Of a stretch of 64,000 bases of DNA, positions 50,426-58,427 are shown piece after piece. Under the pieces are notes generated by a model, which did not search any database, had not been told where the DNA came from, and saw only the letters and a program-made list of their open reading frames with translations. A program made the position numbers and the translations under genes. This DNA comes from Superficieibacter sp. HKU1 (GTDB lineage: Bacteria > Pseudomonadota > Gammaproteobacteria > Enterobacterales > Enterobacteriaceae): positions 2,232,001 to 2,296,000 of the forward strand of contig NZ_CP119754.1 in the NCBI RefSeq assembly GCF_029319185.1, written 5' to 3'. The stretch's first letter is position 1, and every line of letters begins with the position of its first letter.

Positions 50426-50940
50426 GCGACGCCGTCCGGATCGCTGCGCTGGTCCAGCTGAAGTTGCATAAAGGTCAGATCCAGCCAGCGGCCAAATTTG
50501 GTGCCAACCTGCGGCATCTGCCCGGTGGTGATAAAGCCGAGTTTGCTGTGCAGGCGTAGCGATGCCTGATTTTGCGATTCAATACCTGCCACCATCACGT
50601 GTTTGCCGATACGCTGCGCCTCGACGATTAGCTGTGCCAGCAGTTCGCGGCCCAGCCCTTTGCCCTGATGATCGGGATGGACATACACCGAATGTTCGAC
50701 GGTATGGCGGAAACCATCAAATGCGCGCCAGTCGCCAAACGAGGCATAGCCGGTAACCACGCCATCTTCTTCACTCACCAGCACCGGGTAGCCCGCCAGC
50801 TTACGTGCCTCAAACCAGGCGATACGGTTATCCACATCTACCGTCTTGTCATTCCAGATAGCGGCAGTGTGCAGCACCGCGAGGTTGTAAATTTCAGCGA
50901 TGGCCGCGCAGTCATCCTGACAGGCGTAACGAAGAGACAT
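50422..50940 (-). CDS. mnaT: MnaT (YncA), L-amino acid N-acyltransferase
   Basis: The 172-residue GNAT enzyme has the acetyl-CoA loop VHPDHQGKGLGRELLAQLIVEA (about residues 84-105, Q-x-x-G-x-G form) and the phosphinothricin-acetyltransferase-like start RYACQDDCAAIAEIYNLAVL. E. coli MnaT acetylates methionine and its sulfone/sulfoximine analogues. The neighbouring YdcZ transporter may export or import such compounds. It is divergent from a XRE-cupin gene. Confidence 0.93.
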   Translation of the reverse strand: MSLRYACQDDCAAIAEIYNLAVLHTAAIWNDKTVDVDNRIAWFEARKLAGYPVLVSEEDGVVTGYASFGDWRAFDGFRHTVEHSVYVHPDHQGKGLGRELLAQLIVEAQRIGKHVMVAGIESQNQASLRLHSKLGFITTGQMPQVGTKFGRWLDLTFMQLQLDQRSDPDGVA

Positions 50941-51037
50941 TTTTCACCTCAACTGTTGTACACTATAGTAGTACGATATTATTACAATACTGTACGCAGG
51001 GTTGTCATTCTTTTTTACGCCTGAAACGTGGAGCGCC
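50941..51037. promoter_or_regulatory. Divergent region mnaT-ydcZ / XRE-cupin regulator
   Basis: This AT-rich 97-base gap contains the dyads ACTATAGT (50962-50969) and TTGTA...TACAA (from 50956 and 50984), close to likely -10 elements for both directions. They are natural candidate sites for the adjacent XRE-cupin protein. Binding is inferred only. Confidence 0.4.
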
Positions 51038-51613
51038 ATGAATATTCCTGAAGACACGATTAATCAGCGCATCAGCACCCGCATTCGCATTGAACGGGAG
51101 TCGCGTAGCTGGTCGCTCAGCGATCTGGCGGAGCGGGCGGGCGTCTCGCGGGCGATGATCCACAAAATCGAACGTGGAGAAAGCAGCCCCACCGCGACGT
51201 TACTCGGGCGATTGTCCGGCGCGTTTGGCATCAGTATGTCAACGCTCATCGCCAGGGCAGAGATGCAGGAAGGCAAGCTGTTACGGGTGGAAAACCAGCC
51301 GGTGTGGCACGATCCGCAAACCGGTTATTTGCGGCGTCATGTTTCTCCCCGCAGCGATCTCCCCCTCGATCTGGTGCAAATCGAACTGCCCGCCGGGAGC
51401 GACGTCCCAATGCCCGCCTCATCTTATGCGCTGGCCCGTCAGTTAATCTGGTTGCAGCAGGGAGAACTGGTGTTTATTGAAGGGGATACCCGCCACAACA
51501 TGCGCGCGGGTGACTGCCTTGAACTGGGGCCGCCGAACGACTGCCGGTTTATCAATGAATCGGCGGTACCCTGCGTTTATCTGGTGGTGCGCTTAAACCC
51601 TTCTGCCGCGTAA
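51038..51613 (+). CDS. XRE-cupin transcriptional regulator
   Basis: The ATG at 51038 (GGAGCGCC upstream) gives 191 residues. The HTH spans about 10-65 (RIRIERESRSWSLSDLAERA, GVSRAMIHKIERGESSPTAT) and a cupin sensor follows (LARQLIWLQQGELVFIEGDT, GDCLELGPPNDCRFIN). The layout equals SutR but the protein is distinct. Divergent orientation to mnaT-ydcZ suggests it controls that operon, perhaps in response to amino acids or analogues. The family often senses small amines or amino acids. Confidence 0.86.
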   Translation: MNIPEDTINQRISTRIRIERESRSWSLSDLAERAGVSRAMIHKIERGESSPTATLLGRLSGAFGISMSTLIARAEMQEGKLLRVENQPVWHDPQTGYLRRHVSPRSDLPLDLVQIELPAGSDVPMPASSYALARQLIWLQQGELVFIEGDTRHNMRAGDCLELGPPNDCRFINESAVPCVYLVVRLNPSAA

Positions 51614-51678
51614 AGTAAAGCGACACTCCCGTTCACGGTCTAGTATCAAGGGATGCATTTAACCAGAAGGAGCGATCT

Positions 51679-52716
51679 ATGAGTCAACAACCGCAACGTA
51701 ACCGCCGCTGGGTCCTCGCCTCTCGCCCGCACGGCGCGCCGGTCGCCGATAACTTTCGCCTGGAAGAAGATCAGGTTCCCACGCCGGGAGAAGGGCAACT
51801 GCTGCTGCGCACCGTTTACCTTTCTCTCGATCCCTATATGCGCGGGCGCATGAGCGATCAGCCCTCTTATTCTCCGCCGGTGGAGATTGGCGCGGTAATG
51901 GTGGGGGCCACCGTCAGCCGGGTTGAGCAATCCAGCCACCCTGATTTCTCAGAAGGCGACTGGGTGCTCGGCTACAGCGGCTGGCAGAAATATGAGATTT
52001 CAGATGGCAAAGGGTTGGTCAAACTCGACGACACTATTCCCCGACGCTCCTGGGCGCTGGGCGTGCTGGGAATGCCTGGCTTCACCGCGTATATGGGGCT
52101 GCTGGATATCGGCCGTCCAAAGGAAGGGGAGACGCTGGTGGTGGCCGCTGCGACCGGGCCGGTGGGCGCGACGGTAGGGCAGATCGGCAAGCTAAAGGGG
52201 TGTCGGGTCATTGGCGTGGCGGGCGGTCGCGAGAAGTGTCGTCATGCTAAAGAGGTACTTGGTTTTGATGAGTGTCTCGATCACCATGCGGAAGACTTCG
52301 CCGACCAGCTCGCCGCCGCCTGTCCGGACGGTATTGATATTTATTATGAAAACGTCGGCGGTAAGGTTTTTGATGCGGTGCTGCCGCTGTTCAACACGTC
52401 CGCTCGCGTACCGGTCTGCGGTCTGGTAAGCGGTTATAATGCCACCGATCTGCCGGAAGGGCCGGATCGGCTGTCATTGTTGATGGGCACGATCCTCAAA
52501 AAACGCATGCGCGTGCAGGGTTTTATCATCGCCCAGGATTATGCGCACCGTATTGATGAATTCCAGCAGCAGATGAGTGAGTGGGTGAAAGCGGAAAAAA
52601 TTCACTACCGCGAAGAGATCACCGGGGGACTGGAGAATGCGCCGCAAACGTTCATCGGCATGCTGCAGGGGAAAAATTTTGGCAAGGTGGTTATGCAGGT
52701 CTCCGACGACTCCTGA
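51679..52716 (+). CDS. curA: CurA (YncB), NADPH-dependent medium-chain reductase
   Basis: The 345-residue zinc-free medium-chain dehydrogenase/reductase has the NADPH site VAAATGPVGATVGQIGKLKG (about 150-169), the leukotriene-B4-dehydrogenase-type DIYYENVGGKVFDAVLP and LSLDPYMRGRMSD near the start. E. coli CurA reduces curcumin, and the family reduces enones generally. A near-perfect AAGGAG precedes the ATG. A strong hairpin follows. Confidence 0.95.
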   Translation: MSQQPQRNRRWVLASRPHGAPVADNFRLEEDQVPTPGEGQLLLRTVYLSLDPYMRGRMSDQPSYSPPVEIGAVMVGATVSRVEQSSHPDFSEGDWVLGYSGWQKYEISDGKGLVKLDDTIPRRSWALGVLGMPGFTAYMGLLDIGRPKEGETLVVAAATGPVGATVGQIGKLKGCRVIGVAGGREKCRHAKEVLGFDECLDHHAEDFADQLAAACPDGIDIYYENVGGKVFDAVLPLFNTSARVPVCGLVSGYNATDLPEGPDRLSLLMGTILKKRMRVQGFIIAQDYAHRIDEFQQQMSEWVKAEKIHYREEITGGLENAPQTFIGMLQGKNFGKVVMQVSDDS

Positions 52717-52732
52717 TTCTGCGTATTGACTG

Positions 52733-52766
52733 ACACAATGCCGCGCAGCGTTGCGCGGCATTGTGT
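52733..52766. terminator. Perfect 15-base hairpin after curA
   Basis: ACACAATGCCGCGCA (52733-52747) is perfectly complementary to TGCGCGGCATTGTGT (52752-52766), with loop GCGT. It begins 17 bases after the curA stop. No T run follows, so ending may depend on other factors, or the hairpin may protect the message. Confidence 0.7.
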
Positions 52767-52816
52767 GATCCTGCTCGCGTTCTGCGGGTGCGGATTGCTT
52801 TTTCAGCGAATGATGC

Positions 52817-52843
52817 TGAATTAACCATTAACCCTGCCGATAA
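52817..52843 (+). promoter_or_regulatory. Sigma-28 (FliA) promoter of chemoreceptor
   Basis: TGAA (52817-52820), a 15-base spacer and a perfect GCCGATAA (52836-52843) match the flagellar sigma-28 consensus at 11 of 12 positions. Predicted start about 35 bases before the ATG. Confidence 0.85.
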
Positions 52844-52887
52844 CAAGGGAAGATTTCGTTTGTCACTTGTTATCCAGGGAGTACGGG

Positions 52888-54798
52888 ATGTCCGGTTTTC
52901 GCCAACGATTACGTAATATCACAATCAGTAAAAAACTCGCGACGGGATTTGGCGTGGTCCTTTTGCTGGTGGCTATCGCTACTACGCTGAGCGTCATCCG
53001 CTTTCGCGAAATACGCGATGTCTATGAAAAAACCAATCTGATTTATAACATTAATATTGAGGTGTTTCAGGCCAAAATTAATCGCCTGAAATACTTCTAC
53101 AGCAGCGATGAAAAATCAGGTCAGGTAATGGCGGATTACGTCAATCATGCCGCAGAACTCACCGCTTCAGCACAACATCTTGAGTGGACCCCGGCTGAAA
53201 AAGCCGTCATCAATACCATGAGCGGTCATCTCGACGATTTCAGAAACAGCGTCGCGGTGATGCAAAAATCCACCGCCAATCTGCTGGCGCTGAGGGGCGC
53301 GCTGGATCAGGCGGGGACGGAAGATCTTCAGGCTCGGTATGCCGCGCTTATTCGCACACCGCTTGAGGATACTGCGCTTAGCTATCAACTATACGATCTC
53401 CTGTTTGCGCTGGGCAATCTGCGCGACCGGGCGCTGGCGCTGCGCTTTAGCGCCACTCAGGAGGCTCGGGACGCGCTGGAGAAACAGTCTGCGACGACGC
53501 AAAGCGCACTTGAGAGCCTGAAGCCACAACTGCCAGAAGAGGCGCAAACCCAGCTGCAGTCGCTGTGGGAAGAGAGCACCAGCTACCGTGATAACAGTCT
53601 GTACTACTATCAGTCCGTGCAGGATCTGAAGCTGGCTGAAGATAAGGTGAAAACGGCGGGCGACCGTTCCAGCGCCGCGATTAAAGAAATTATCGCCCTG
53701 GTGAAAGCGCATAACGATAACCTTGCTAATACCTCGTCCACCATTGCGGCGCTGGTCGGGCTGATCGCTATTCTGCTGGGGATTGCGGTTTCCTGGTGGG
53801 TGACGCGGCAGATTACCCGCCCGGTACGTGAGAATCTCCACCTCGCTGAGCGCATCGCCAGCGGCGATTTGAGCGCCAATATTCAGGCGCGCAGCGCGGA
53901 TGAGTTCGGTAAACTCACCGCCGCAATGGGCGTGATGAACAGCAAGCTGCGGGCTATGATCGGTGAGGTACGCCACAGCGTCACGCGCGTCACCAGCGCC
54001 GCCTCGGAAATTGCCGATGGCAATACCGACCTGTCATCGCGTACCGAGCAGCAGGCCGCCGCGGTGGTGCAGACCGCCGCCAGTATGGAGCAGCTTACCG
54101 CCACGGTGAAAAACAACGCCGATAACGCCCGTCATGCCAGCAAACTGGCGGCGGAAGCCTCGCAGACCGCCAGTCAGGGTGGCAACGTAATGCGCGATAT
54201 GGTGGCGACGATGGGGGATATTAATACCAGTTCGCGCAAAATCGCCGATATTACGGCGGTAATCAACAGCATCGCGTTTCAGACCAATATACTCGCGCTT
54301 AACGCGGCGGTGGAAGCGGCGCGGGCTGGCGAGCAGGGGCGCGGATTTGCGGTGGTCGCCAGCGAAGTGCGCAGCCTTTCACAGCGGAGTTCGCAGGCGG
54401 CAAAAGATATCGAACATCTTATCGCTGAGTCAGTGTCGCGCATTGATACCGGCAGTCATCTGGTGGTAAAAGCCGGGCAAACGATGGAGCAGGTGGTGCA
54501 TTCAGTGACCCGGGTTAACGATATCATGGGCGAGATTTCCTCGGCCTCGGAGGAGCAGAGCCGGGGTATTGAGCAGATCGCCCGCGCAGTGTCGGAACTG
54601 GATAGCACTACGCAGCAAAATGCCTCGCTGGTAAATGCCTCGTCGCTGGCGGCCGGATCGCTGGAAGAGCAGGCCAGGGTGCTGGAAGAACTGGTTGCCG
54701 CGTTCCGCCTGGATGACAGCGTTCGTGTTCAGCGCGCTGCCCGTCAGCCAGCATTAGCGGCTGGCGGCGTAGCGGAAGGGAACTGGACAACATTCTGA
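52888..54798 (+). CDS. Methyl-accepting chemotaxis protein with long periplasmic sensor (HBM-like)
   Basis: The ATG at 52888 (AGGGAG upstream) gives 636 residues. TM1 is about 20-40 (GFGVVLLLVAIATTLSVI) and TM2 about 290-310 (IAALVGLIAILLGIAVSWWV), so the periplasmic domain is about 250 residues, all helical, twice a Tar-type bundle and typical of helical bimodular (HBM) sensors that bind organic acids. HAMP and the signalling hairpin (INSIAFQTNILALNAAVEAA) follow and the protein ends in the CheR-binding pentapeptide NWTTF. Ligand unknown. Its E. coli counterpart is absent at this position. Confidence 0.92.
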   Translation: MSGFRQRLRNITISKKLATGFGVVLLLVAIATTLSVIRFREIRDVYEKTNLIYNINIEVFQAKINRLKYFYSSDEKSGQVMADYVNHAAELTASAQHLEWTPAEKAVINTMSGHLDDFRNSVAVMQKSTANLLALRGALDQAGTEDLQARYAALIRTPLEDTALSYQLYDLLFALGNLRDRALALRFSATQEARDALEKQSATTQSALESLKPQLPEEAQTQLQSLWEESTSYRDNSLYYYQSVQDLKLAEDKVKTAGDRSSAAIKEIIALVKAHNDNLANTSSTIAALVGLIAILLGIAVSWWVTRQITRPVRENLHLAERIASGDLSANIQARSADEFGKLTAAMGVMNSKLRAMIGEVRHSVTRVTSAASEIADGNTDLSSRTEQQAAAVVQTAASMEQLTATVKNNADNARHASKLAAEASQTASQGGNVMRDMVATMGDINTSSRKIADITAVINSIAFQTNILALNAAVEAARAGEQGRGFAVVASEVRSLSQRSSQAAKDIEHLIAESVSRIDTGSHLVVKAGQTMEQVVHSVTRVNDIMGEISSASEEQSRGIEQIARAVSELDSTTQQNASLVNASSLAAGSLEEQARVLEELVAAFRLDDSVRVQRAARQPALAAGGVAEGNWTTF

Positions 54799-54803
54799 GC
54801 AAA

Positions 54804-54829
54804 CGCCCGGCGACCTGTGCCGCCGGGCG
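54804..54829. terminator. Bidirectional hairpin between chemoreceptor gene and pqqU
   Basis: CGCCCGGCG (54804-54812) and CGCCGGGCG (54821-54829) form a 9-base stem with an 8-base loop in the 41-base gap between the convergent genes. Confidence 0.65.
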
Positions 54830-54839
54830 AAATACCCGA

Positions 54840-56951
54840 TCAGAACTGCCAGGCCACGGATAAGCCGACGCCATAATTACGGCCCGGGGCCGGTTCGTAG
54901 TAGCGACCATTGGATTCATTCACGATCACCGATCCGACATACTCGCGGTCGAATAAATTATCCACCCGGCCAAAAATATCCATCATCCAGTGACCGTAAT
55001 TAAATTTATACCCGGTATTCAGGCCGACTACCGTCCATGACGGCGCTTTGGCCGTGTTCTCATCATCCGCCATAATGTCGCTCATATAGCGAATATCACT
55101 TCCGGCATACCAGCCCGTTTCCGGTTCATATCCCAGCGAGGCAAAGCCCATATTCCGCGCGATGCCCGGAATACGGTTGCCATTACAGCTATCTGTGCCA
55201 CAGGCATTGGTGCGGTAGGTAGCATCAAGCCAGGTCCATGACGCTTTAGCACGCCAGTTTTCGGCAAACTGCTGATCGAGCGAAAGCTCAGCCCCCTGAC
55301 GGCGAGTTTTACCCGCGTTTTTGTAACTGGTGCGTCCGCCGCTGCTGGCATCCACCACGATCTCATCATCGGTATCGGTCTGGAATAGCGCGGCGGTGAC
55401 AAGACCATTGCCGACGCGGGTTTTACTGCCGATTTCCACGGTGTCATTCGTCGAGGGCTTAAGGTTGAAATTCAGCCCGCTTTGATTATCGGAGCGGTAA
55501 GAGAGTTCGTTGATGGTCGGCGTTTCAAAACCGCGTCCCGCAGAAAGATACACATTCCACGCGTCGGTAACGGCATATTTAAGCGAGCCTGCCGGCAACC
55601 ATTTATGGTAGCTGGCGTCGCCGCTGTCATCGCCATTGGCCGCGGTAATATAATGATCGTTTGAGTCAAACCACACTGAGCTATAACGCACCCCCGCATC
55701 CAGGGACAATTTCTCGGTTAACTGCCAGCTGCTTTGCAGGTAGGGGTCGAGATTCCACATCAGATTGCGTTCATCGCGACGCAGCGCGCCTTTCTGCCCA
55801 TACTCCGGTGCGCCGTTGACCATCACAAAGTTCTCATAGCCTTTGCGGTTCTCACTCATGTTTTCGTAATCAAGCCCGGTGGTGAAGGTCACCGGAACCA
55901 GCATTTCGCCGCGGTGGGTCCAGCGGGTATCAATGCCCTGGTAATTACGGTTGAGATCGATAACCCCCCCGGCATGGTTCGGATTAAGCTGCGGGGCGCG
56001 CGGAATGGACTGATACTGCGTGGTTTCACGCTCGCCGGCGTACATCATGACGCTAAGATCGTCATCGGCGCTAAGCTGGCGCTCATAACGTAATCCGGCC
56101 TGGGTTTGTTTCGTATCTTTACGGGTATTGTACTGATCGCCGCGCGGCGACTGGCGCGGATTATCGTGCCATTCCGCGCTGCTCAGACCGCCAGGATCGT
56201 TGGCTTTGATATCGACGCTGTTCAGCAGCAGGGTTAGCTTACTGACGTCATCGATGCGCACGCCCAGTTTGGCGTTGGCGAGATTTTTACGCGCGCCGCT
56301 GTGATCGCGATAGCCATGGGTGGCAAAACGGCTGCTGGAAACCGTGTAATCCACATCGCCTGCCTGGGTACCGTCGCCGGTCGCCCCCGTGGCTTTCAGG
56401 CCGTAGCGCCAGCTACCGAAACTACCGTAATAGCTGCTGGCTTCAAGGGTGGCAGGCTGCTCACCGGTTTGGGTGGTGATGTTCATCACGCCACCGGAGG
56501 AGTTGCCGTATAACGCCGAGAAGGGTCCGCGAAGGACATCCACGCTCTCTACGCTGTTGATATCAATATTGGACGTTTGCCCCTGACCGTCCGGCATAGT
56601 GGCAGGAATACCGTCTACATACAGCCGCAGGCCGCGCACGCCATAGGTTGAACGCGAACCAAAACCACGTATCGACAATTGCAGATCCTGCGCGTAGTTC
56701 TGCCGGTTCTGCACCTGCAATCCCGGTACCGCCCCCAGCGATTCGGAAAGATTCACCCGCGGCGCAGCGTGGCGCATCTCCTCGCCATTGACCACGCTCA
56801 CGGCGGCAGGGGTGTCCAGTTCGGAGACGGCGTGGGGCGCCGCGGTAACAATCAGGGTCTGATCGTCTGCGGCAACGGACAGGGTGGGCAAGGTCATAAC
56901 GGGTAATAGCAGCACCGGAAATGCGGTCTGACGGGCGATCGGGATTTTCAT
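54840..56951 (-). CDS. pqqU: PqqU (YncD), TonB-dependent outer-membrane receptor
   Basis: The 703-residue protein has a signal peptide (MKIPIARQTAFPVLLLPVMT, cleavage about SVA|ADD), a TonB box-like QTLIVTAAP, a plug domain (LSESLGAVPGLQVQNRQNYA, RGPFSALYGNSSGGVMN) and a 22-strand barrel ending in Phe (GVGLSVAWQF). E. coli YncD/PqqU imports the redox cofactor PQQ. It is convergent with the chemoreceptor gene and divergent from yncE across a Fur-box-like sequence. Confidence 0.94.
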   Translation of the reverse strand: MKIPIARQTAFPVLLLPVMTLPTLSVAADDQTLIVTAAPHAVSELDTPAAVSVVNGEEMRHAAPRVNLSESLGAVPGLQVQNRQNYAQDLQLSIRGFGSRSTYGVRGLRLYVDGIPATMPDGQGQTSNIDINSVESVDVLRGPFSALYGNSSGGVMNITTQTGEQPATLEASSYYGSFGSWRYGLKATGATGDGTQAGDVDYTVSSSRFATHGYRDHSGARKNLANAKLGVRIDDVSKLTLLLNSVDIKANDPGGLSSAEWHDNPRQSPRGDQYNTRKDTKQTQAGLRYERQLSADDDLSVMMYAGERETTQYQSIPRAPQLNPNHAGGVIDLNRNYQGIDTRWTHRGEMLVPVTFTTGLDYENMSENRKGYENFVMVNGAPEYGQKGALRRDERNLMWNLDPYLQSSWQLTEKLSLDAGVRYSSVWFDSNDHYITAANGDDSGDASYHKWLPAGSLKYAVTDAWNVYLSAGRGFETPTINELSYRSDNQSGLNFNLKPSTNDTVEIGSKTRVGNGLVTAALFQTDTDDEIVVDASSGGRTSYKNAGKTRRQGAELSLDQQFAENWRAKASWTWLDATYRTNACGTDSCNGNRIPGIARNMGFASLGYEPETGWYAGSDIRYMSDIMADDENTAKAPSWTVVGLNTGYKFNYGHWMMDIFGRVDNLFDREYVGSVIVNESNGRYYEPAPGRNYGVGLSVAWQF

Positions 56952-57111
56952 TAATAAGACTCTTACAGGCGAACTTAAGTGAACAAACGCCGTTATGTTA
57001 AAGCTTTTGTAAATAATTGAAAATCAAAACGGCACGTTACGTTAAATGCAAGTATAGGAAGTAAATCAGTTTTTGCCGGAAACGTAAAAATTAACACTCC
57101 ACATTCAGGTA

Positions 57112-57130
57112 AATAATGATTATTATTCGC
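57112..57130. promoter_or_regulatory. Fur-box-like site between pqqU and yncE
   Basis: AATAATGATTATTATTCGC matches the 19-base Fur consensus at 14 positions. It lies 83 bases before the yncE start in the 261-base divergent gap. yncE of E. coli is iron-regulated through Fur, which supports the assignment. Confidence 0.7.
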
Positions 57131-57212
57131 ATTTAAAACAAGGGCGAAATGATAAGTTTGCCCGGGGAAGCCTGTGAAGCAGTATTAACATTGCTTATTA
57201 AAGGGAGTCATT

Positions 57213-58274
57213 ATGTCTTTACGTCAAGTATCCGCGCCGCGCCTGCGCCACTCTATCCTGTTTGCCTCTCTGCTGCTGGCAGGGTCGTTTACCGTTCACG
57301 CTGCCGATGAGATGCTGCGTAAGGCGGTCGGTAAGGGTGCGTATGAGATGGCTATCAGTCCGCAGGAAAATGCCCTGTGGGTCGCCACGGTGCAGAGCCG
57401 CAAGACCGATAAGGGAGGCGTTATCTATCGTCTTGATCCGGCTACCCTTGAGGTGACTCAGGCGATCCATAACGATCTCAAACCGTTCGGTGCGGCGATC
57501 GACAATCAAACCGGCACGCTATGGTTTGGCAATACCACTAATGGCGCGGTCACGGCGGTCGATGCCAAAACCGGCGAGGTAAAAGGCCGGCTGGTGCTGG
57601 ATGCGCGTAAACGCTCTGAAACCGTGCGTCCGCTTCAGCCGCGTGAACTGACCGTTGATGAAACCACCAATACCGTTTACATCACCGGACTGGGTAAAGA
57701 GAGCGTCGTGTGGGTGGTGGATGGAAAAACGCTGAAGCTGAAAACCACCATCACCAGTACTGGCGCTATGGGCACCGGGCTGGCGCTGGATGCGCCGGCG
57801 AAACGCCTTTATGTCACTAATGCCGACGGCGAGCTGATTACCATTGATACCGCCAGCAATAAGATCCTGTCGCGTAAAAAGCTGCTGGATGATGGCAAGG
57901 ATCATATGTTCCTCAATATCAGTCTGGATGTGAAAGGACATCGCGCGTTTATTACCGATTCAAAACAGCCGCAGGTGCTGGTGGTGGATAGCCGTGATGG
58001 TAAGGTGATTGAGAAAATCGATGCGCCAGAATCGCTGGCAGTATTGTTCAACCCGGCCCGTAATGAAGCGTATGTGACCCACCGTAAGGCGGGTAAAGTC
58101 AGCGTTGTGGACGCGAAAAGTTACAAAGTGGTGAAGACCTTTGACACACCCACCTTCCCGAACAGCCTGGCGCTCTCCGCCGATGGTCAGGTGCTGTACG
58201 TCACGGTGAAACAGGAATCCACCCGTGAGAAAGAAGCGACCCAGCCAGATGACGTGATCCGTATTGCGCTGTAA
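57213..58274 (+). CDS. yncE: YncE, periplasmic beta-propeller protein
   Basis: A 353-residue protein, equal to E. coli YncE. A Sec signal peptide of about 30 residues (RHSILFASLLLAGSFTVHA|A) is followed by seven YVTN-type propeller repeats, each with patterns such as NTVYITGLGKESVVWVVDGK, KRLYVTNADGELITIDT and NEAYVTHRKAGKVSVVDAK. The E. coli protein binds single-stranded DNA in vitro and is Fur-repressed; the true role is not settled. AAAGGGAG precedes the ATG. Confidence 0.95.
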   Translation: MSLRQVSAPRLRHSILFASLLLAGSFTVHAADEMLRKAVGKGAYEMAISPQENALWVATVQSRKTDKGGVIYRLDPATLEVTQAIHNDLKPFGAAIDNQTGTLWFGNTTNGAVTAVDAKTGEVKGRLVLDARKRSETVRPLQPRELTVDETTNTVYITGLGKESVVWVVDGKTLKLKTTITSTGAMGTGLALDAPAKRLYVTNADGELITIDTASNKILSRKKLLDDGKDHMFLNISLDVKGHRAFITDSKQPQVLVVDSRDGKVIEKIDAPESLAVLFNPARNEAYVTHRKAGKVSVVDAKSYKVVKTFDTPTFPNSLALSADGQVLYVTVKQESTREKEATQPDDVIRIAL

Positions 58275-58296
58275 ACGCCAGCGCCGTAACCCATAT

Positions 58297-58390
58297 GCCC
58301 GGTGACGCTGCGCTTACCGGGCCTACGATTATGCTGTAAAGCGCTGATGATGTGGGCGCAGGCCGGGTAAGGCGAAGCCGCCACCCGGCA
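58297..58390. repeat. Pair of inverted REP elements (BIME)
   Basis: GCCCGGTGACGCTGCGCTTA (58297-58316, then CCGGGCCTACG) and inverse GCAGGCCGGGTAAGGCGAAG (58359-58378, then CCGCCACCCGGCA), between convergent yncE and ansP. Confidence 0.9.
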
Positions 58391-58427
58391 AAACGCGTTG
58401 CCAGGGCTGGCAACGCGGACAGTCACG

